Notes: generated by a model not told the origin, from the sequence alone. A DNA stretch of 64,000 nucleotides from Nitrosopumilus sp. Nsub (GCF_001541925.1 NZ_LQMW01000023.1:1-64000), one strand, 5' to 3'; positions 22,268-32,113 are shown, counted from the stretch's first letter. Made by a program: numbers and translations.

Positions 22268-24921
22268 TGACTTGCACTACACATAATGGAAAAAAAATCT
22301 GAAGCCGCTTTTTTTGATAATTTTTTATTTTTTGTCTGACAATAATTTGTTGTAAATGTACATTTTGGACAACCTCCCCATTCTTCTGATTCTGTATTTT
22401 GTTTTGGTTCAGATTTACAATTACATTCAGTAACTAGTTCTAGACAAGTTTTCATAATTTTTTCAAAATTTTCATAAATCATTTTACTACATCCATTATA
22501 TCCATCAGATGTATTATCAAACAAATGAATTATTCCGTTTTCATAATACGCATCAATATCATTTGATTCTGATTTTGTTAAAATTTTACTTGCATTAACT
22601 AAAACATGTGTGATTGTGTGGATTTTTGAATCTGCTGTGAGTGAATTTTTTAAATCTGAATTTGTTTTAGATGTAAATTCCGTTGGCATGGCAATACTTG
22701 TACAATAATGCTTTGAATTCCAACTAAAATTATTCCAATTTGAAATTGATTTGCCATCAAACGTTTGAAATTTATCTGCAGTGTCGTTATAATTTCCTTT
22801 TAGATAGCCTGTAATTGTTCTATCCATGCTAATCAATCCATAACGTAATGAGATTTTTTTAACATGTGAATTGATTTCTTTTTTAATTGATTCTTTTTCT
22901 GATACTTGAATTAATGATGTTTTTACTATTGGGATTGTTCTTTTGTGTATCTCATTAGATTTTTTTAAAAATGCATTTGCGCCATTTTGAGTTTTAACTA
23001 TTGATTTAACTTGATAATTTTCTTTATTGAAATGATATATTCCATTTTGATGAAGTTGGTAATATCCTACAGGTGTGTCTCTAGTTCCAATTTTTTTTGA
23101 ATCATGAAAAATAGTAATTTCTCCTGATGCTCCCCTTAGATTAATGCTGTTTGCAAAATCAAAAAATTTGGATTTGTTTGATTCTAGTGCTGCATGTTTT
23201 TCCATTCCAATTGATGCTGCATGTTTTTCTGAAATTATGGAATTCTCTTTGTTAATCTCAACATAGTGATTTTGACTAAGATAATCTGGAATGTTTCGTG
23301 CAAAATAATGACAAGCTGCATCTTCAGGATCAAAAACACATATCGCATATGATTTCTGTCCTTTTCTTCCTGCTCTACCTATTCTTTGAATAAATGAATC
23401 ATATTCATTCTTGAATGCAGAAATTACTACATCTACATTTCCAATATCTATTCCTAACTCTAATGTAGGCGTACATGACAAAACATCTAATTCTCCATCC
23501 TTCATCTGTGATTCGTATAATTTTCTATCTTTTTGTTCTAGCCCTCCACGATGAATTTGTATTCTGATTTTTTCATTTATTGATTCTACATTTGAAGCTA
23601 AAAATTCTGCATCATTATGACTATTACTAAAAACTAATTGTTTTGAATTTTTTTTATTACATGTTGCTGTAATCATTTCCATAGTAGTTCTTTGACCATA
23701 CTTTCTTGGCATGATAAAAAATCGATGCATGTTTTGTTTTCTTTTTGAATTACTTTTGATATATGTAAAAGATTTCTCAGGTAAATCATACATGTTTGAA
23801 AAAAATTCTTTAGAATTATCTAATGTTGCAGAAGATCCTATTATTTGAAATTTTTTCATATAATTTTTCATTCTTTTTAATACATGGTAAACATTAGAAC
23901 CGTGAAAACTAGTGTATGAATGTGCTTCATCCATAACAATAATTTTTGCATTTTTAAATAATTGATTCCATTTTTTATCTTGTAAAATTAAATGATAATT
24001 GATAAAATCAAAGTTTGTTGCTAGAATTATTGATTTTTCATACGATTCTAAAATTATTTTCTCTTTGTATTGTGAACTTTGTCCGCCGTGAATCGAATAT
24101 GTAGAAATTATATTGTTTAACTTACATTTTTCAATTAAATCAGAAATTTTAGAAACTTGATCATCAATTAATGCATTTAATGGGTATACTAGAAGAACAA
24201 AAACCCCTTCAATTGGATTTTCTAGTATTTTTTGTAAAATTGGTATGATGAACGCTTCTGTTTTGCCAGAACCCGTTGGAGCTGAAATTATGGAGTTATT
24301 TCCTTTTAAAATTGAACGTATTGATTCACTTTGAAATGGCAGAACTCCTGAAAAGCCGTATTTCTTTAATCCCTCAATAATCTTTGTTGATAAAACATCT
24401 TTTAGATCTTCAATTGGTATTTTTTCTGGTTCTAAAGAAACTAATTTTTCATAATGAATAATTGCAAATGTCTGATTTCTATGTCCTTCAACTAAATCAT
24501 GAATAATTGTGTCATTATCTATTTCTAATTTTGGAATTTTATTTACGTCAAATAAAATATTTTCAGGTATTGCAATTTTTAATTCTGTTGTAATTTTTTT
24601 AGGTGTGATTTTATTTCCAATGTTTTTTATTTCATCTGGAAAGTATCCTGCTGAACTTTCTGGACCATTACAACTATGTGGTTCATCTGTTCTTGCATCT
24701 ATTGGGATGAATTTTCCACTATCTGATTTGAATTCCTCATCCCAATAAATTTCTGCACCACAACCCTTTGAACATTGTTTTGTTCTTCCTGAATAATTTA
24801 CTCCGTATGTTGGTTTTCTTGGAATTATTTTTTCTGGATTACATTTTGGACATATTCCTGGTGCTGCAACATCTTTCAAATTTTTTGAAAGCTTTGTATC
24901 GCATATGGGGCAAAACTTCAT
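22264..24921 (-). CDS. Superfamily 2 helicase with C-terminal DUF1998-type zinc region (Hrq1/MrfA-like)
   Basis: 885 aa. The N-terminus carries zinc knuckles (CPIC 4-7, CPKC 24-27, CSKGC about 50). The helicase core has Walker A SAPTGSGKTEAF (about 213), MDEAHSY (DEAH box, about 331), GSSATLD (motif III) and the C-lobe motifs LELGIDIGNVD and QRIGRAGRKG. The C-terminus has THVLVNASKIL, then a four-Cys cluster CNCKS...GCPKC...NYC like DUF1998 helicases of the Hrq1/MrfA/YprA group, which repair crosslinked or alkylated DNA. Coupled by overlap to the HD-fold gene downstream. Function in DNA repair is inferred from the family. Confidence 0.85.
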   Translation of the reverse strand: MKFCPICDTKLSKNLKDVAAPGICPKCNPEKIIPRKPTYGVNYSGRTKQCSKGCGAEIYWDEEFKSDSGKFIPIDARTDEPHSCNGPESSAGYFPDEIKNIGNKITPKKITTELKIAIPENILFDVNKIPKLEIDNDTIIHDLVEGHRNQTFAIIHYEKLVSLEPEKIPIEDLKDVLSTKIIEGLKKYGFSGVLPFQSESIRSILKGNNSIISAPTGSGKTEAFIIPILQKILENPIEGVFVLLVYPLNALIDDQVSKISDLIEKCKLNNIISTYSIHGGQSSQYKEKIILESYEKSIILATNFDFINYHLILQDKKWNQLFKNAKIIVMDEAHSYTSFHGSNVYHVLKRMKNYMKKFQIIGSSATLDNSKEFFSNMYDLPEKSFTYIKSNSKRKQNMHRFFIMPRKYGQRTTMEMITATCNKKNSKQLVFSNSHNDAEFLASNVESINEKIRIQIHRGGLEQKDRKLYESQMKDGELDVLSCTPTLELGIDIGNVDVVISAFKNEYDSFIQRIGRAGRKGQKSYAICVFDPEDAACHYFARNIPDYLSQNHYVEINKENSIISEKHAASIGMEKHAALESNKSKFFDFANSINLRGASGEITIFHDSKKIGTRDTPVGYYQLHQNGIYHFNKENYQVKSIVKTQNGANAFLKKSNEIHKRTIPIVKTSLIQVSEKESIKKEINSHVKKISLRYGLISMDRTITGYLKGNYNDTADKFQTFDGKSISNWNNFSWNSKHYCTSIAMPTEFTSKTNSDLKNSLTADSKIHTITHVLVNASKILTKSESNDIDAYYENGIIHLFDNTSDGYNGCSKMIYENFEKIMKTCLELVTECNCKSEPKQNTESEEWGGCPKCTFTTNYCQTKNKKLSKKAASDFFSIMCSASQ

Positions 24922-25054
24922 CTCTCTTGCTTTACTTTATTTTTGTCATAAAAGGATTTTTTAATAATTTTATTATGTTGTTAATTGACTACGAGCTATT
25001 GGTTTACTTGAATTAAAAGGACAATCTTATTTTCAATATCCTTGGATGTTAAGT

Positions 25055-25168
25055 ATGAAAAATCAGAAAGAATTGAGATCATTAAAAATTGAATTAATGA
25101 AATCTCTTAATGGATCAAATGGTGAGTATTTTGGACTATCTTTAGAAACACTGGTAGATAATAGATGA
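25055..25168 (+). CDS. Possible 37-aa microprotein
   Basis: Starts MKNQKELRSLKIELMKSLNG and ends GEYFGLSLETLVDNR. Helical, mixed charge, plausible composition, with ATG and stop clean; there is no strong ribosome-binding site. It precedes 25239..25580 by 70 bases in the same direction. Could be a spurious frame. Confidence 0.3.
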   Translation: MKNQKELRSLKIELMKSLNGSNGEYFGLSLETLVDNR

Positions 25169-25238
25169 TTTTATGACTAGATTTTGTCAATAATTTCATT
25201 TTTTCAAAATTCTTAAGTTATACTGTTTTAGGAATTTT

Positions 25239-25580
25239 ATGACTAAATTTAGTGTGGAACTTCCAATTTCAAAAAAACCTACCGATCTTGAATTAAAAAA
25301 ACTAAAAGAATACTTCAAAGAAATGCCCGTAAGCGAAATAATCACAGGTCTAAAATTTGCTAAAAGTAGATGGCATGCAAAAGATACAGGAACACTAAAA
25401 GTTGGAAGAAAAAGTATTGTTCAAAAAGAAGTACATTCAGTAACTACTGAACAAGCTCAATGGAGATTGAAAAATTGGAAAATGATGATTTCAAATTATC
25501 GTCGTCGAGGTTATAGTTATCCAACTATATCGAGAATCAAAAAAATTCTTATTCAAAAAAGTAAAAAAAAATCAAAGTAA
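25239..25580 (+). CDS. Small basic hypothetical protein
   Basis: 113 aa, strongly basic. Helix-rich: PTDLELKKLKEYFKEMPVSEIITGLKFAKSRWHAKDTG, then TEQAQWRLKNWKMMISNYRRRGYSYPTISRIKKIL and a poly-Lys tail. The Trp/Arg/Lys-rich second half suggests nucleic-acid binding. Family not recognised. Convergent with the CdvB paralogue gene 24 bases downstream. Confidence 0.65.
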   Translation: MTKFSVELPISKKPTDLELKKLKEYFKEMPVSEIITGLKFAKSRWHAKDTGTLKVGRKSIVQKEVHSVTTEQAQWRLKNWKMMISNYRRRGYSYPTISRIKKILIQKSKKKSK

Positions 25581-25604
25581 ATTATTCAATCAAACTACAA
25601 AGTT

Positions 25605-26255
25605 CTAAATGAAAATATCTGTTTTTTTCTGTGCTACTTGTTCTCTTAATTCTGTTGGAACTTCTGGTATTGATGATTTTGTTTGTCCTGCAATAACATT
25701 GTGTGCTTCTTCTAAAATTGCAAGTGTATCTGGATTTGTATCTGTCTGTGTAGTGAAGTTTTCTTCCATTCCTACAGATGAACCAGACATTACATCGCCT
25801 AAAATTTGTGACAAATCTTGCATTGAAGCATTTGCCTCTGGCATAATTCCACTTAATGATGGACTGAGTCCTTTAATTATTGACATGCAAGGACTCAATG
25901 TTACAACAACATCTCCTAATTCTGAAACTGTATCTAGTCTAAGTTTAACTTGTTCCATGGATAATTTTGCTCCACTAACCATGTTTTTCATTTTTCTAAC
26001 TTGTGCTAATTCTCCTGCATATGCTTGTGCATAAACTGGTTTGTTATTTCGTTGTGCATTTACACATTTTTCAAAAATTTTATCGTGTTTTGCTTGTAAT
26101 TTTTCATTAATTCCTGATAATTTTGTTATTTGTAACTGTAATTTTTTCTGAGCAAAATCAATTCTATTTTTTAATGGTGCGTCAGGCTTGACTTTTCCCA
26201 TTACTTTTTGAGATATTGATTCTCCTTCTGTTTTATTCCATGAATTACTTAGCAT
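25605..26255 (-). CDS. ESCRT-III-like protein (CdvB/Snf7 family paralogue)
   Basis: 216 aa. Thaumarchaeal cell division uses the Cdv system, of which CdvB is the membrane-remodelling ESCRT-III homologue. Here residues 25-150 form the long helices of the Snf7 core (PLKNRIDFAQKKLQLQITKLSGINEKLQAKHDKIFEKCVNAQRN, AQAYAGELAQVRKMKNMVSGAKLSMEQVKLRLDTV), followed by IIKGLSPSLSGIMPEANASMQDLSQILGDVM and a variable tail with an EVPTE-type motif. No separate winged-helix domain is evident. cdvA and cdvC are not in the window, so this is probably one of the extra CdvB paralogues. Confidence 0.85.
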   Translation of the reverse strand: MLSNSWNKTEGESISQKVMGKVKPDAPLKNRIDFAQKKLQLQITKLSGINEKLQAKHDKIFEKCVNAQRNNKPVYAQAYAGELAQVRKMKNMVSGAKLSMEQVKLRLDTVSELGDVVVTLSPCMSIIKGLSPSLSGIMPEANASMQDLSQILGDVMSGSSVGMEENFTTQTDTNPDTLAILEEAHNVIAGQTKSSIPEVPTELREQVAQKKTDIFI

Positions 26256-26347
26256 GTTTATTTCGTAATTTTTCTTAATTTTTTTCTATTAAACAGATTT
26301 GTAACCCTAGTCTATGTACCTTCAGTTACACTACCTATGGTTACATT

Positions 26348-27454
26348 TTATCCAAATGTAAAAGTAAAAGCCTGAAATCCTTTACCTTCGATAATTATCT
26401 CTAATTCTCCTGATATGCTTGTTTCACTATCTATGATGTTATACATTCCAGGATCTATGACAAGTAATTTTCCATCTGATGAAATGTCTCTTCCAATATT
26501 TTTCTCACTAAGAGGTGACCCGTCAAGGTATATTTCTAATTCTGCATAGTTGTTTGTAACAATGTTAACTTCTTTTGCTTCGAACAACATTTTGATACTG
26601 CCGTTATTTCTTACCAATTCCATATTGTCTGAATAATTTTTCCAATCCCCAATTGGATAAAATTTGTTTAATTCTATTTTTTGAGGTTCAGCATAAGTTA
26701 CAATTCTTTCTGGTTGAAATCCTTCGTTACTTCCTAAATGGTTTCTATTTTGTGCAAATTTATATCCAAAATATAATTCCGGAGTTCTAAATGGAGTATG
26801 TTCAAATTCCTCAATATTTACCAATTTTTTATTTGATGTTGTTTGCATTCCCATATCTTGTGCTCTTTCATCAAGTAATTGTTGAATAATTTTTTCGGTT
26901 TCTTGATATGCACCTTCGCCAATATGATCATATCTTAAATTCCCTTCATGATCTGCAATGTATTTTCTTGGCCAGTAATTATTTTCAAATGCTTTCCAAG
27001 TTTCCATTTTGTTATCCATTACTACTGGATAAGTGATTTCATATTTTTCTATGGCGTCTTGTACGTTGTTTGGATCTTTTTCAAATTCAAATTCTGGTGA
27101 ATGTATTCCGATAATTAATAATCCCTCTTCAGAATATTTTTCATTCCATGATGTGATGAATGGTAATGTTCTGATACAATTAATGCAACTGTAAGTCCAT
27201 ATGTCGTAAAGTACCACTTTGTTTTCTATTTCTTGTTCTAATTCTTCTGGCGTTGTATTGAGATAATGTTCTATTCCTACTATATTTGGTGCTTTTTTTA
27301 TGCCTGAATCATTAATATTCAAAAATACTCCTGTTGTCGAGCCCTGATTTTGTGATGGTAAATCATCTAATCCCATAAAGATTATGCCTAAAAATACTAC
27401 TGCTGATACCACTATGCCTCCAAATATTGATATGGTTTTAATTTCTGAATTCAT
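26348..27454 (-). CDS. Membrane-anchored thioredoxin-like protein with DipZ-type C-terminal domain
   Basis: 368 aa. An N-terminal anchor (about 8-28) places the rest outside the cell. The thioredoxin-like fold runs from about residue 60 to 200 with an active-site pair Cys90/Cys93 in WTYSCINCIRTLPF and the cis-Pro region NYWPRKYIADHEG. This CxNC form is typical of DipZ-like redoxins. The C-terminal 150 residues are beta-rich, like the C-terminal domain of DipZ. It overlaps ccdA by 4 bases, so CcdA likely feeds it electrons across the membrane. Confidence 0.88.
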   Translation of the reverse strand: MNSEIKTISIFGGIVVSAVVFLGIIFMGLDDLPSQNQGSTTGVFLNINDSGIKKAPNIVGIEHYLNTTPEELEQEIENKVVLYDIWTYSCINCIRTLPFITSWNEKYSEEGLLIIGIHSPEFEFEKDPNNVQDAIEKYEITYPVVMDNKMETWKAFENNYWPRKYIADHEGNLRYDHIGEGAYQETEKIIQQLLDERAQDMGMQTTSNKKLVNIEEFEHTPFRTPELYFGYKFAQNRNHLGSNEGFQPERIVTYAEPQKIELNKFYPIGDWKNYSDNMELVRNNGSIKMLFEAKEVNIVTNNYAELEIYLDGSPLSEKNIGRDISSDGKLLVIDPGMYNIIDSETSISGELEIIIEGKGFQAFTFTFG

Positions 27455-28182
27455 CCTAACATCACCAATTCATTGAGTAATGGAAAATTTGCAATATATG
27501 CAAGTTGATTTGTAACTATTAAAATTCCTAACATTATGATTAATCCTCCGATAATCAAATTATAATATTTTAGATGTTTTGTCATCGACGAAATTATTTT
27601 TGTTGCTTTGGAAAAAAATATTCCAATTAAAATAAATGGAATTCCTAAACCTGCAGAATATGCTAATAGTAAACTGAATGAAACTGATGGAACTGTGGCA
27701 GCCAGTGTAAGAATTGTTCCTAATATGGGGCCCACACATGGTGTCCATCCAATTGCAAAAGCCAAACCAAATACAAAAGACATTGGATAACTTGATTTGA
27801 AATTTTTGATTTGTAATTTTTTTTCTTTGTTAAGAAAATTTATTTTTTGAGATAACAATAAGAATATTCCAAATATTATCACAATACTTCCTGCAATTGA
27901 ATTTAAATTTATTAAAATTTGGGTTACTGAATTTGATAAAACACTGTTTATTAAAACTCCTAAAGTTGAAAAAACAACTGAAAATCCTAACACAAAAAAT
28001 ATTGTATTTGCAATAATGCCAACTCTATTAATTTGAAAATTATTTTTTTGATTCTGTTTTATTTCGTTTAATGTGGTTCCTGAAATATATGCCAAAAAAG
28101 CGGGAATCATTGGTAAAATACATGGTGCAATAAATGATCCTAACCCTGCAGAAAATGCAATTAGTATTGTGGGATCAGCCAT
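27451..28182 (-). CDS. ccdA: CcdA/DsbD-type transmembrane electron carrier
   Basis: 243 aa, six or so membrane helices. Conserved features: PCILPMIPAFLAYISG (with the first active Cys in a PCxLP context), NTIFFVLGFSVVFSTLGVL, FGLAFAIGWTPCVGPILGTILTLA (second Cys) and a Gly-rich AYSAGLGIPFILIG. Transfers reducing equivalents from the cytosol to extracellular thiol proteins, here the thioredoxin-like protein encoded directly downstream. The gene pair is a split form of DipZ. Confidence 0.93.
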   Translation of the reverse strand: MADPTILIAFSAGLGSFIAPCILPMIPAFLAYISGTTLNEIKQNQKNNFQINRVGIIANTIFFVLGFSVVFSTLGVLINSVLSNSVTQILINLNSIAGSIVIIFGIFLLLSQKINFLNKEKKLQIKNFKSSYPMSFVFGLAFAIGWTPCVGPILGTILTLAATVPSVSFSLLLAYSAGLGIPFILIGIFFSKATKIISSMTKHLKYYNLIIGGLIIMLGILIVTNQLAYIANFPLLNELVMLG

Positions 28183-28276
28183 ATATTAAATTCATTATTT
28201 TTGTTTTAAAGCCTTATTCCGAATTCTGTCTGTTTCTAACACACTCCTTTTTATCTAAGTATTCTTGATGTAACTT

Positions 28277-28399
28277 ATGAATACAAGATTTGTGATTGTA
28301 GGAATTACACTAGGTATAGTAGTTACAATTGCCGTGATTATTGGCTCTCCAGCTAATCCATTAAACTTAGACTTTGGTGGAATGGATGCAGCACGATAA
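28277..28399 (+). CDS. Single-helix microprotein opposite ccdA promoter
   Basis: 40 aa: MNTRFVIVGITLGIVVTIA start with a hydrophobic helix, then a short polar tail (ANPLNLDFGGMDAAR). ATG and TAA are clean; stop is directly adjacent to the bioF stop on the other strand. Divergent from ccdA. Function unknown. Confidence 0.5.
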   Translation: MNTRFVIVGITLGIVVTIAVIIGSPANPLNLDFGGMDAAR

Positions 28400-29530
28400 T
28401 TAGTAAAATTTCTTAAAACCTTTTTCAAAAATTTGTAAGGCTTTTTCTATATCTGATTGTTTTAGCCATGCTGTGACTGAAATTCTTAATCTGGCTTGAT
28501 TTTTTGCAACTGTAGGATATCTGATAGGTTGTGCAAAAATTCCATTTTTAAATAAAAATTTTCCAAACTCCATTGCTGTTTTCTCATTTCCTACAATAAT
28601 TGGAATGATCTGAGATTGAGAATTAATTTCATAACCAATTGATTTTAGGCCTTTTGATAATCTCCCAATGTTGTTGTGTAACTTCTTTTGTTGATCATCT
28701 CTGTTTGATAATATTCTCTTAATTGAATGTTCGACTAAAAATGATGGTAAAGCTGATGTGTAGATAAATGATTTTGACTTATTTATACACGCATCAATTA
28801 CATTATTTTGTGATGACACATAACCGCCAAAAGAACCTAATCCTTTGCTTAGACTACTGATGTACAAATCAATTTTTTTTGCAACTTTGAAATGATTTGG
28901 TGTACCTTTTCCATCTTTTCCCATAACAAAATCTCCATGTGCGTCATCTACAATTGTTATTGCATCTGTTTTTTGTGAAATTTCTGTAATCTCTTTTAAT
29001 GAGGAAAAATCCCCATCCATACTAAAAATTCCTTCAGTTATGATGAACTTATTTTTTCCATTCTTTTTTATTTTTTTTAACAAATCATTCATGTCATTAT
29101 GTTTGTAAATTGAAATTTTTGCTCCTGATAACTTACATGATTCAATAATACTGGCATGGTTTAATTCATCACTTAGAATTAAATCTCCTTTTTTTGCTAT
29201 TGCTGAAATTGAACCTAAATTTGCCATATATCCTGTAGGGAAAATTAAACTATTTTGTTGTGATTTATGTTTAGATAGTATGCTTTCTAATTTTTTGTAT
29301 GACTCATCGTTTCCTGAAACTAGTCTAGAACTTGATTGAAGTTGATCTGTTTGAATTTTGGTTATTGGAATTCCCAAATAATCATTTGAACATAAATTGA
29401 TTAATTTTTTTTCTTTAATTGTGATGAATGCACCTTGTGCTTTTCCATATTGTAATTTTCTATGTAAATTATCATTCTTGATTCTGGATAATTCTTTGTC
29501 AATAAAATTGAGTTTATGCTTCAAGACCAA
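28400..29530 (-). CDS. bioF: 8-amino-7-oxononanoate synthase
   Basis: 376-aa PLP enzyme of the alpha-oxoamine synthase family, condensing pimeloyl thioester with alanine in biotin synthesis. Signatures: NLCSNDYLGIP, SSRLVSGNDESYKKLE, ILSDELNHASIIE, TIVDDAHGDFVMG and the PLP-binding lysine in SSLSKGLGSFGG (Lys229). The start overlaps the end of bioB by 17 bases, so the two are translationally coupled. Confidence 0.95.
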   Translation of the reverse strand: MVLKHKLNFIDKELSRIKNDNLHRKLQYGKAQGAFITIKEKKLINLCSNDYLGIPITKIQTDQLQSSSRLVSGNDESYKKLESILSKHKSQQNSLIFPTGYMANLGSISAIAKKGDLILSDELNHASIIESCKLSGAKISIYKHNDMNDLLKKIKKNGKNKFIITEGIFSMDGDFSSLKEITEISQKTDAITIVDDAHGDFVMGKDGKGTPNHFKVAKKIDLYISSLSKGLGSFGGYVSSQNNVIDACINKSKSFIYTSALPSFLVEHSIKRILSNRDDQQKKLHNNIGRLSKGLKSIGYEINSQSQIIPIIVGNEKTAMEFGKFLFKNGIFAQPIRYPTVAKNQARLRISVTAWLKQSDIEKALQIFEKGFKKFY

Positions 29531-30491
29531 TTTTTTCTATCATTTTACGGTCTTTTTGGGCATTATTTCCATCCATCGTTAAATATCCTTGAGTAATAAT
29601 CCCATTTGCACCACTTTGTAACAATTCTTCACCTGAATCATCCAAGTTTGTTTCCCTTCCTCCAGAAATTTTAATCACTGATTCTGGTAATAAGAAACGT
29701 ATAACTGAAAACATTCTAGTAATTTCTGAATTGGGCAAATCAACTTGCAATTCTAAAGGTGTTCCTGGAACCGGAACTAGGATGTTAATTGTTACTTCTT
29801 CAGGATATATTCTTGCTAACTCTAATGTCATTTCAATTCTTTGTTCTCTTGTTTCTCCTAATCCTATAATTCCTCCAGTACATAATTCCAGACCCGCTTC
29901 TCTTGCAATTTCAAGTGTATCTAATCTGTCTTGATAAGTATGTGTTGTACATATTTCAGAGAATTTTGATTTTGCAGTTTCTAAATTGTGATTGTATCTT
30001 TTTACCTTTAGTTCTTTGAGCTTTGTTGCTTGTTCTTTTGTTAGAAAACCCAAACTACATTCTACACTGATTCCAACTTTTTCATTAATTTCTGTAATTA
30101 TTTTACAAACTTTAGTAAAATCTTTCGTTGAAGGTTCTCTCCATGCTGCAACTAAACAATATGATTCTGCACCTTCCTCTTTTGCTTTTTGAGCTTTTGT
30201 TACTACTTCTTCAGGTGATGGTAACTGATATGTTTCAATCCCTGTATCAAAAAATGCTGATTGTCCACAAAAAGTACAATCTTCACTACATGCATTTTTT
30301 TTAATATTGTTTAATTGTTCAACGTCTACTTTATTTCCGTTATAATCTCGGGTAATTTCATTGGCACATTCAGCTAATTCTTTAAGATCTTCATCTGGAA
30401 TATTGAATAGTTTTCTTGCATCATCTGATGAAATTCTCTCACCAGAAAATACTTTTTCTTGACACTCTTTAATGAACTCCAAACTGCTCAT
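29514..30491 (-). CDS. bioB: Biotin synthase
   Basis: 325-aa radical-SAM enzyme that inserts sulfur into dethiobiotin. The radical-SAM motif Cys68-x3-Cys72-x2-Cys75 (ACSEDCTFCGQS) is intact, with later family motifs YNHNLETAKSKFSEICTTHTYQDRLDTLEIAREAGLELCTGGIIGLGET and KISGGRETNL. Separated from bioA by 71 bases; likely one minus-strand operon bioA-bioB-bioF. Confidence 0.96.
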   Translation of the reverse strand: MSSLEFIKECQEKVFSGERISSDDARKLFNIPDEDLKELAECANEITRDYNGNKVDVEQLNNIKKNACSEDCTFCGQSAFFDTGIETYQLPSPEEVVTKAQKAKEEGAESYCLVAAWREPSTKDFTKVCKIITEINEKVGISVECSLGFLTKEQATKLKELKVKRYNHNLETAKSKFSEICTTHTYQDRLDTLEIAREAGLELCTGGIIGLGETREQRIEMTLELARIYPEEVTINILVPVPGTPLELQVDLPNSEITRMFSVIRFLLPESVIKISGGRETNLDDSGEELLQSGANGIITQGYLTMDGNNAQKDRKMIEKIGLEA

Positions 30492-30562
30492 GTTGAAGGA
30501 TTTTCCATTCCATTTATAAAAATATGGGAATTGTTAACCTCTAAAAATTATCTAGTTAACAG

Positions 30563-31879
30563 TCAAATTATTTGTGATTTTGCTGCCTGAATGGTCTTAA
30601 TTGTCCTTTTTAAGAGTAATTCTAACTCATTTTCTTGAATTGCTAATGGGGGAACTAACATCACAATATTTCCAAGAGTTCTGAGGTAAATTCCATTTTT
30701 CTTTCCTTCTTCAAAGAATACTTTGTTAATCGATTTTTTTGTTCGAATCGGAGTTTTCTTTTTCTTGTCTGATACCAATTCAATACCCATTAACATTCCC
30801 TTATGTCGAATATCTCCTACTATGTCGATTGCTGAAATTTCATCATAATACTGAGTAAATATTTTTGATGTATTTTTTATTTTTTTAATTAAATTGTATT
30901 TTTCATACATGAAGATATTTTGATTTGCAACAGATGCCGCAATTGGATTTCCTGTATACGTGTGGCCATGAAATAGATGTTTCCATTCATTAAATTCTCC
31001 AGAAAATGAATCATAAATTTTTTTACTTGATAACGTAGCTGCCATTGTTAGATATCCTCCAGTTAACATTTTTCCATATGCTACTATATCTGGAATGCTT
31101 TTTTGCTCTGTATATTGTGCCATAGATCCTAATCTTCCAAAACCAGTTGCAATTTCATCTAGTACAAATAAGATGCCATATTTTTTACATAATTTGCTAA
31201 TTTTCCTTTGAAAATCTTTTGGATAAATTATTACTCCTCCTGCCATTTGTGCACCACTTTCCATTATGAAAGCTGCAATGTTGTTATTTTTAGAAAATCT
31301 TTTCTCCATTTTTTCTAAACATTCATTTTGATAATCTGTTAATGTGTATCCTTTGGGAAGTCTATACTTGTTAGGTACTGGAAATTGAATTGTTGAAAAT
31401 AATTGTTTTTTAAATTTACCAAAAAACTCAGGAACATATCCTACGGACATTGCTCCAAATGTATCTCCATGATATCCATTTTCTATAGTTGCAATCTGTG
31501 TCTTTTTTAACTCTCCAATATTTTTCCAATATTGCAATGCAATTTTTATGGCAATTTCCATTGCAGATGAACCATTATCTGAGTAAAACACTTTATTCAT
31601 CCCTGGTGAAATCTTTATCAGATTTTTTGCTAATTTTTCAACAGGCTCGTTTGTAAGATTAAACATTGATGAATGTTGAATTTTTTTACTTTGTTTTGTT
31701 ATTGATTTGATTAATTCTGGATTTGAATGACCCCATACATTACACCACATTGAGCCTACTGCATCGATAATCTTGTGTCCCTTGGAGTCAATTAACCATA
31801 TTCCTTTACCTTTTGATATTGTATCAAAAGAACTCCACTCTCTCATCTGAGTATTTGGATGCCATACGGAACTTGTCAA
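30563..31879 (-). CDS. bioA: Adenosylmethionine-8-amino-7-oxononanoate aminotransferase
   Basis: 438-aa class III PLP aminotransferase that converts KAPA to DAPA. Signatures: WHPNTQMREW and MWCNVWGHSNPEL at the substrate end, NGYHGDTFGAMSVGY, FVLDEIATGFGRLG and the PLP lysine in IVAYGKMLTGG (Lys270). Starts about 200 bases downstream of a small decayed region. First gene of the bioABF unit. Confidence 0.95.
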   Translation of the reverse strand: MTSSVWHPNTQMREWSSFDTISKGKGIWLIDSKGHKIIDAVGSMWCNVWGHSNPELIKSITKQSKKIQHSSMFNLTNEPVEKLAKNLIKISPGMNKVFYSDNGSSAMEIAIKIALQYWKNIGELKKTQIATIENGYHGDTFGAMSVGYVPEFFGKFKKQLFSTIQFPVPNKYRLPKGYTLTDYQNECLEKMEKRFSKNNNIAAFIMESGAQMAGGVIIYPKDFQRKISKLCKKYGILFVLDEIATGFGRLGSMAQYTEQKSIPDIVAYGKMLTGGYLTMAATLSSKKIYDSFSGEFNEWKHLFHGHTYTGNPIAASVANQNIFMYEKYNLIKKIKNTSKIFTQYYDEISAIDIVGDIRHKGMLMGIELVSDKKKKTPIRTKKSINKVFFEEGKKNGIYLRTLGNIVMLVPPLAIQENELELLLKRTIKTIQAAKSQII

Positions 31880-31948
31880 GTATTTTGATATATTTTCAGA
31901 ACTTAATAATTTCTTGTAATTATTTTTATTTTAAATAATAAAATATGC

Positions 31949-32113
31949 TCAAAAAATTACTTTTTTGCAAGTTTTTTCTAAATTCTCTTTATGATACACA
32001 CGTTGTTTTTTCAAATTTATAATTTCTCTACATTTTTCACGATATCTTTTATCCTACTTTCGTCGTAATTATTTATCTTCTTTTTTTAAATCATTTAGAA
32101 ATTGTAAATTCAT
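31949..32113 (-). pseudogene. Possible remnant of a small charged protein gene
   Basis: On the minus strand an ATG at 32113 opens a frame (MNLQFLNDLKKEDK) broken by two stops five codons apart, after which the same frame continues for 34 codons of charged helix-like sequence (DKRYREKCREIINLKKQR) to a final stop. The composition resembles 32175..32405. It may be a decayed gene; the AT-rich context makes chance possible. Confidence 0.25.
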
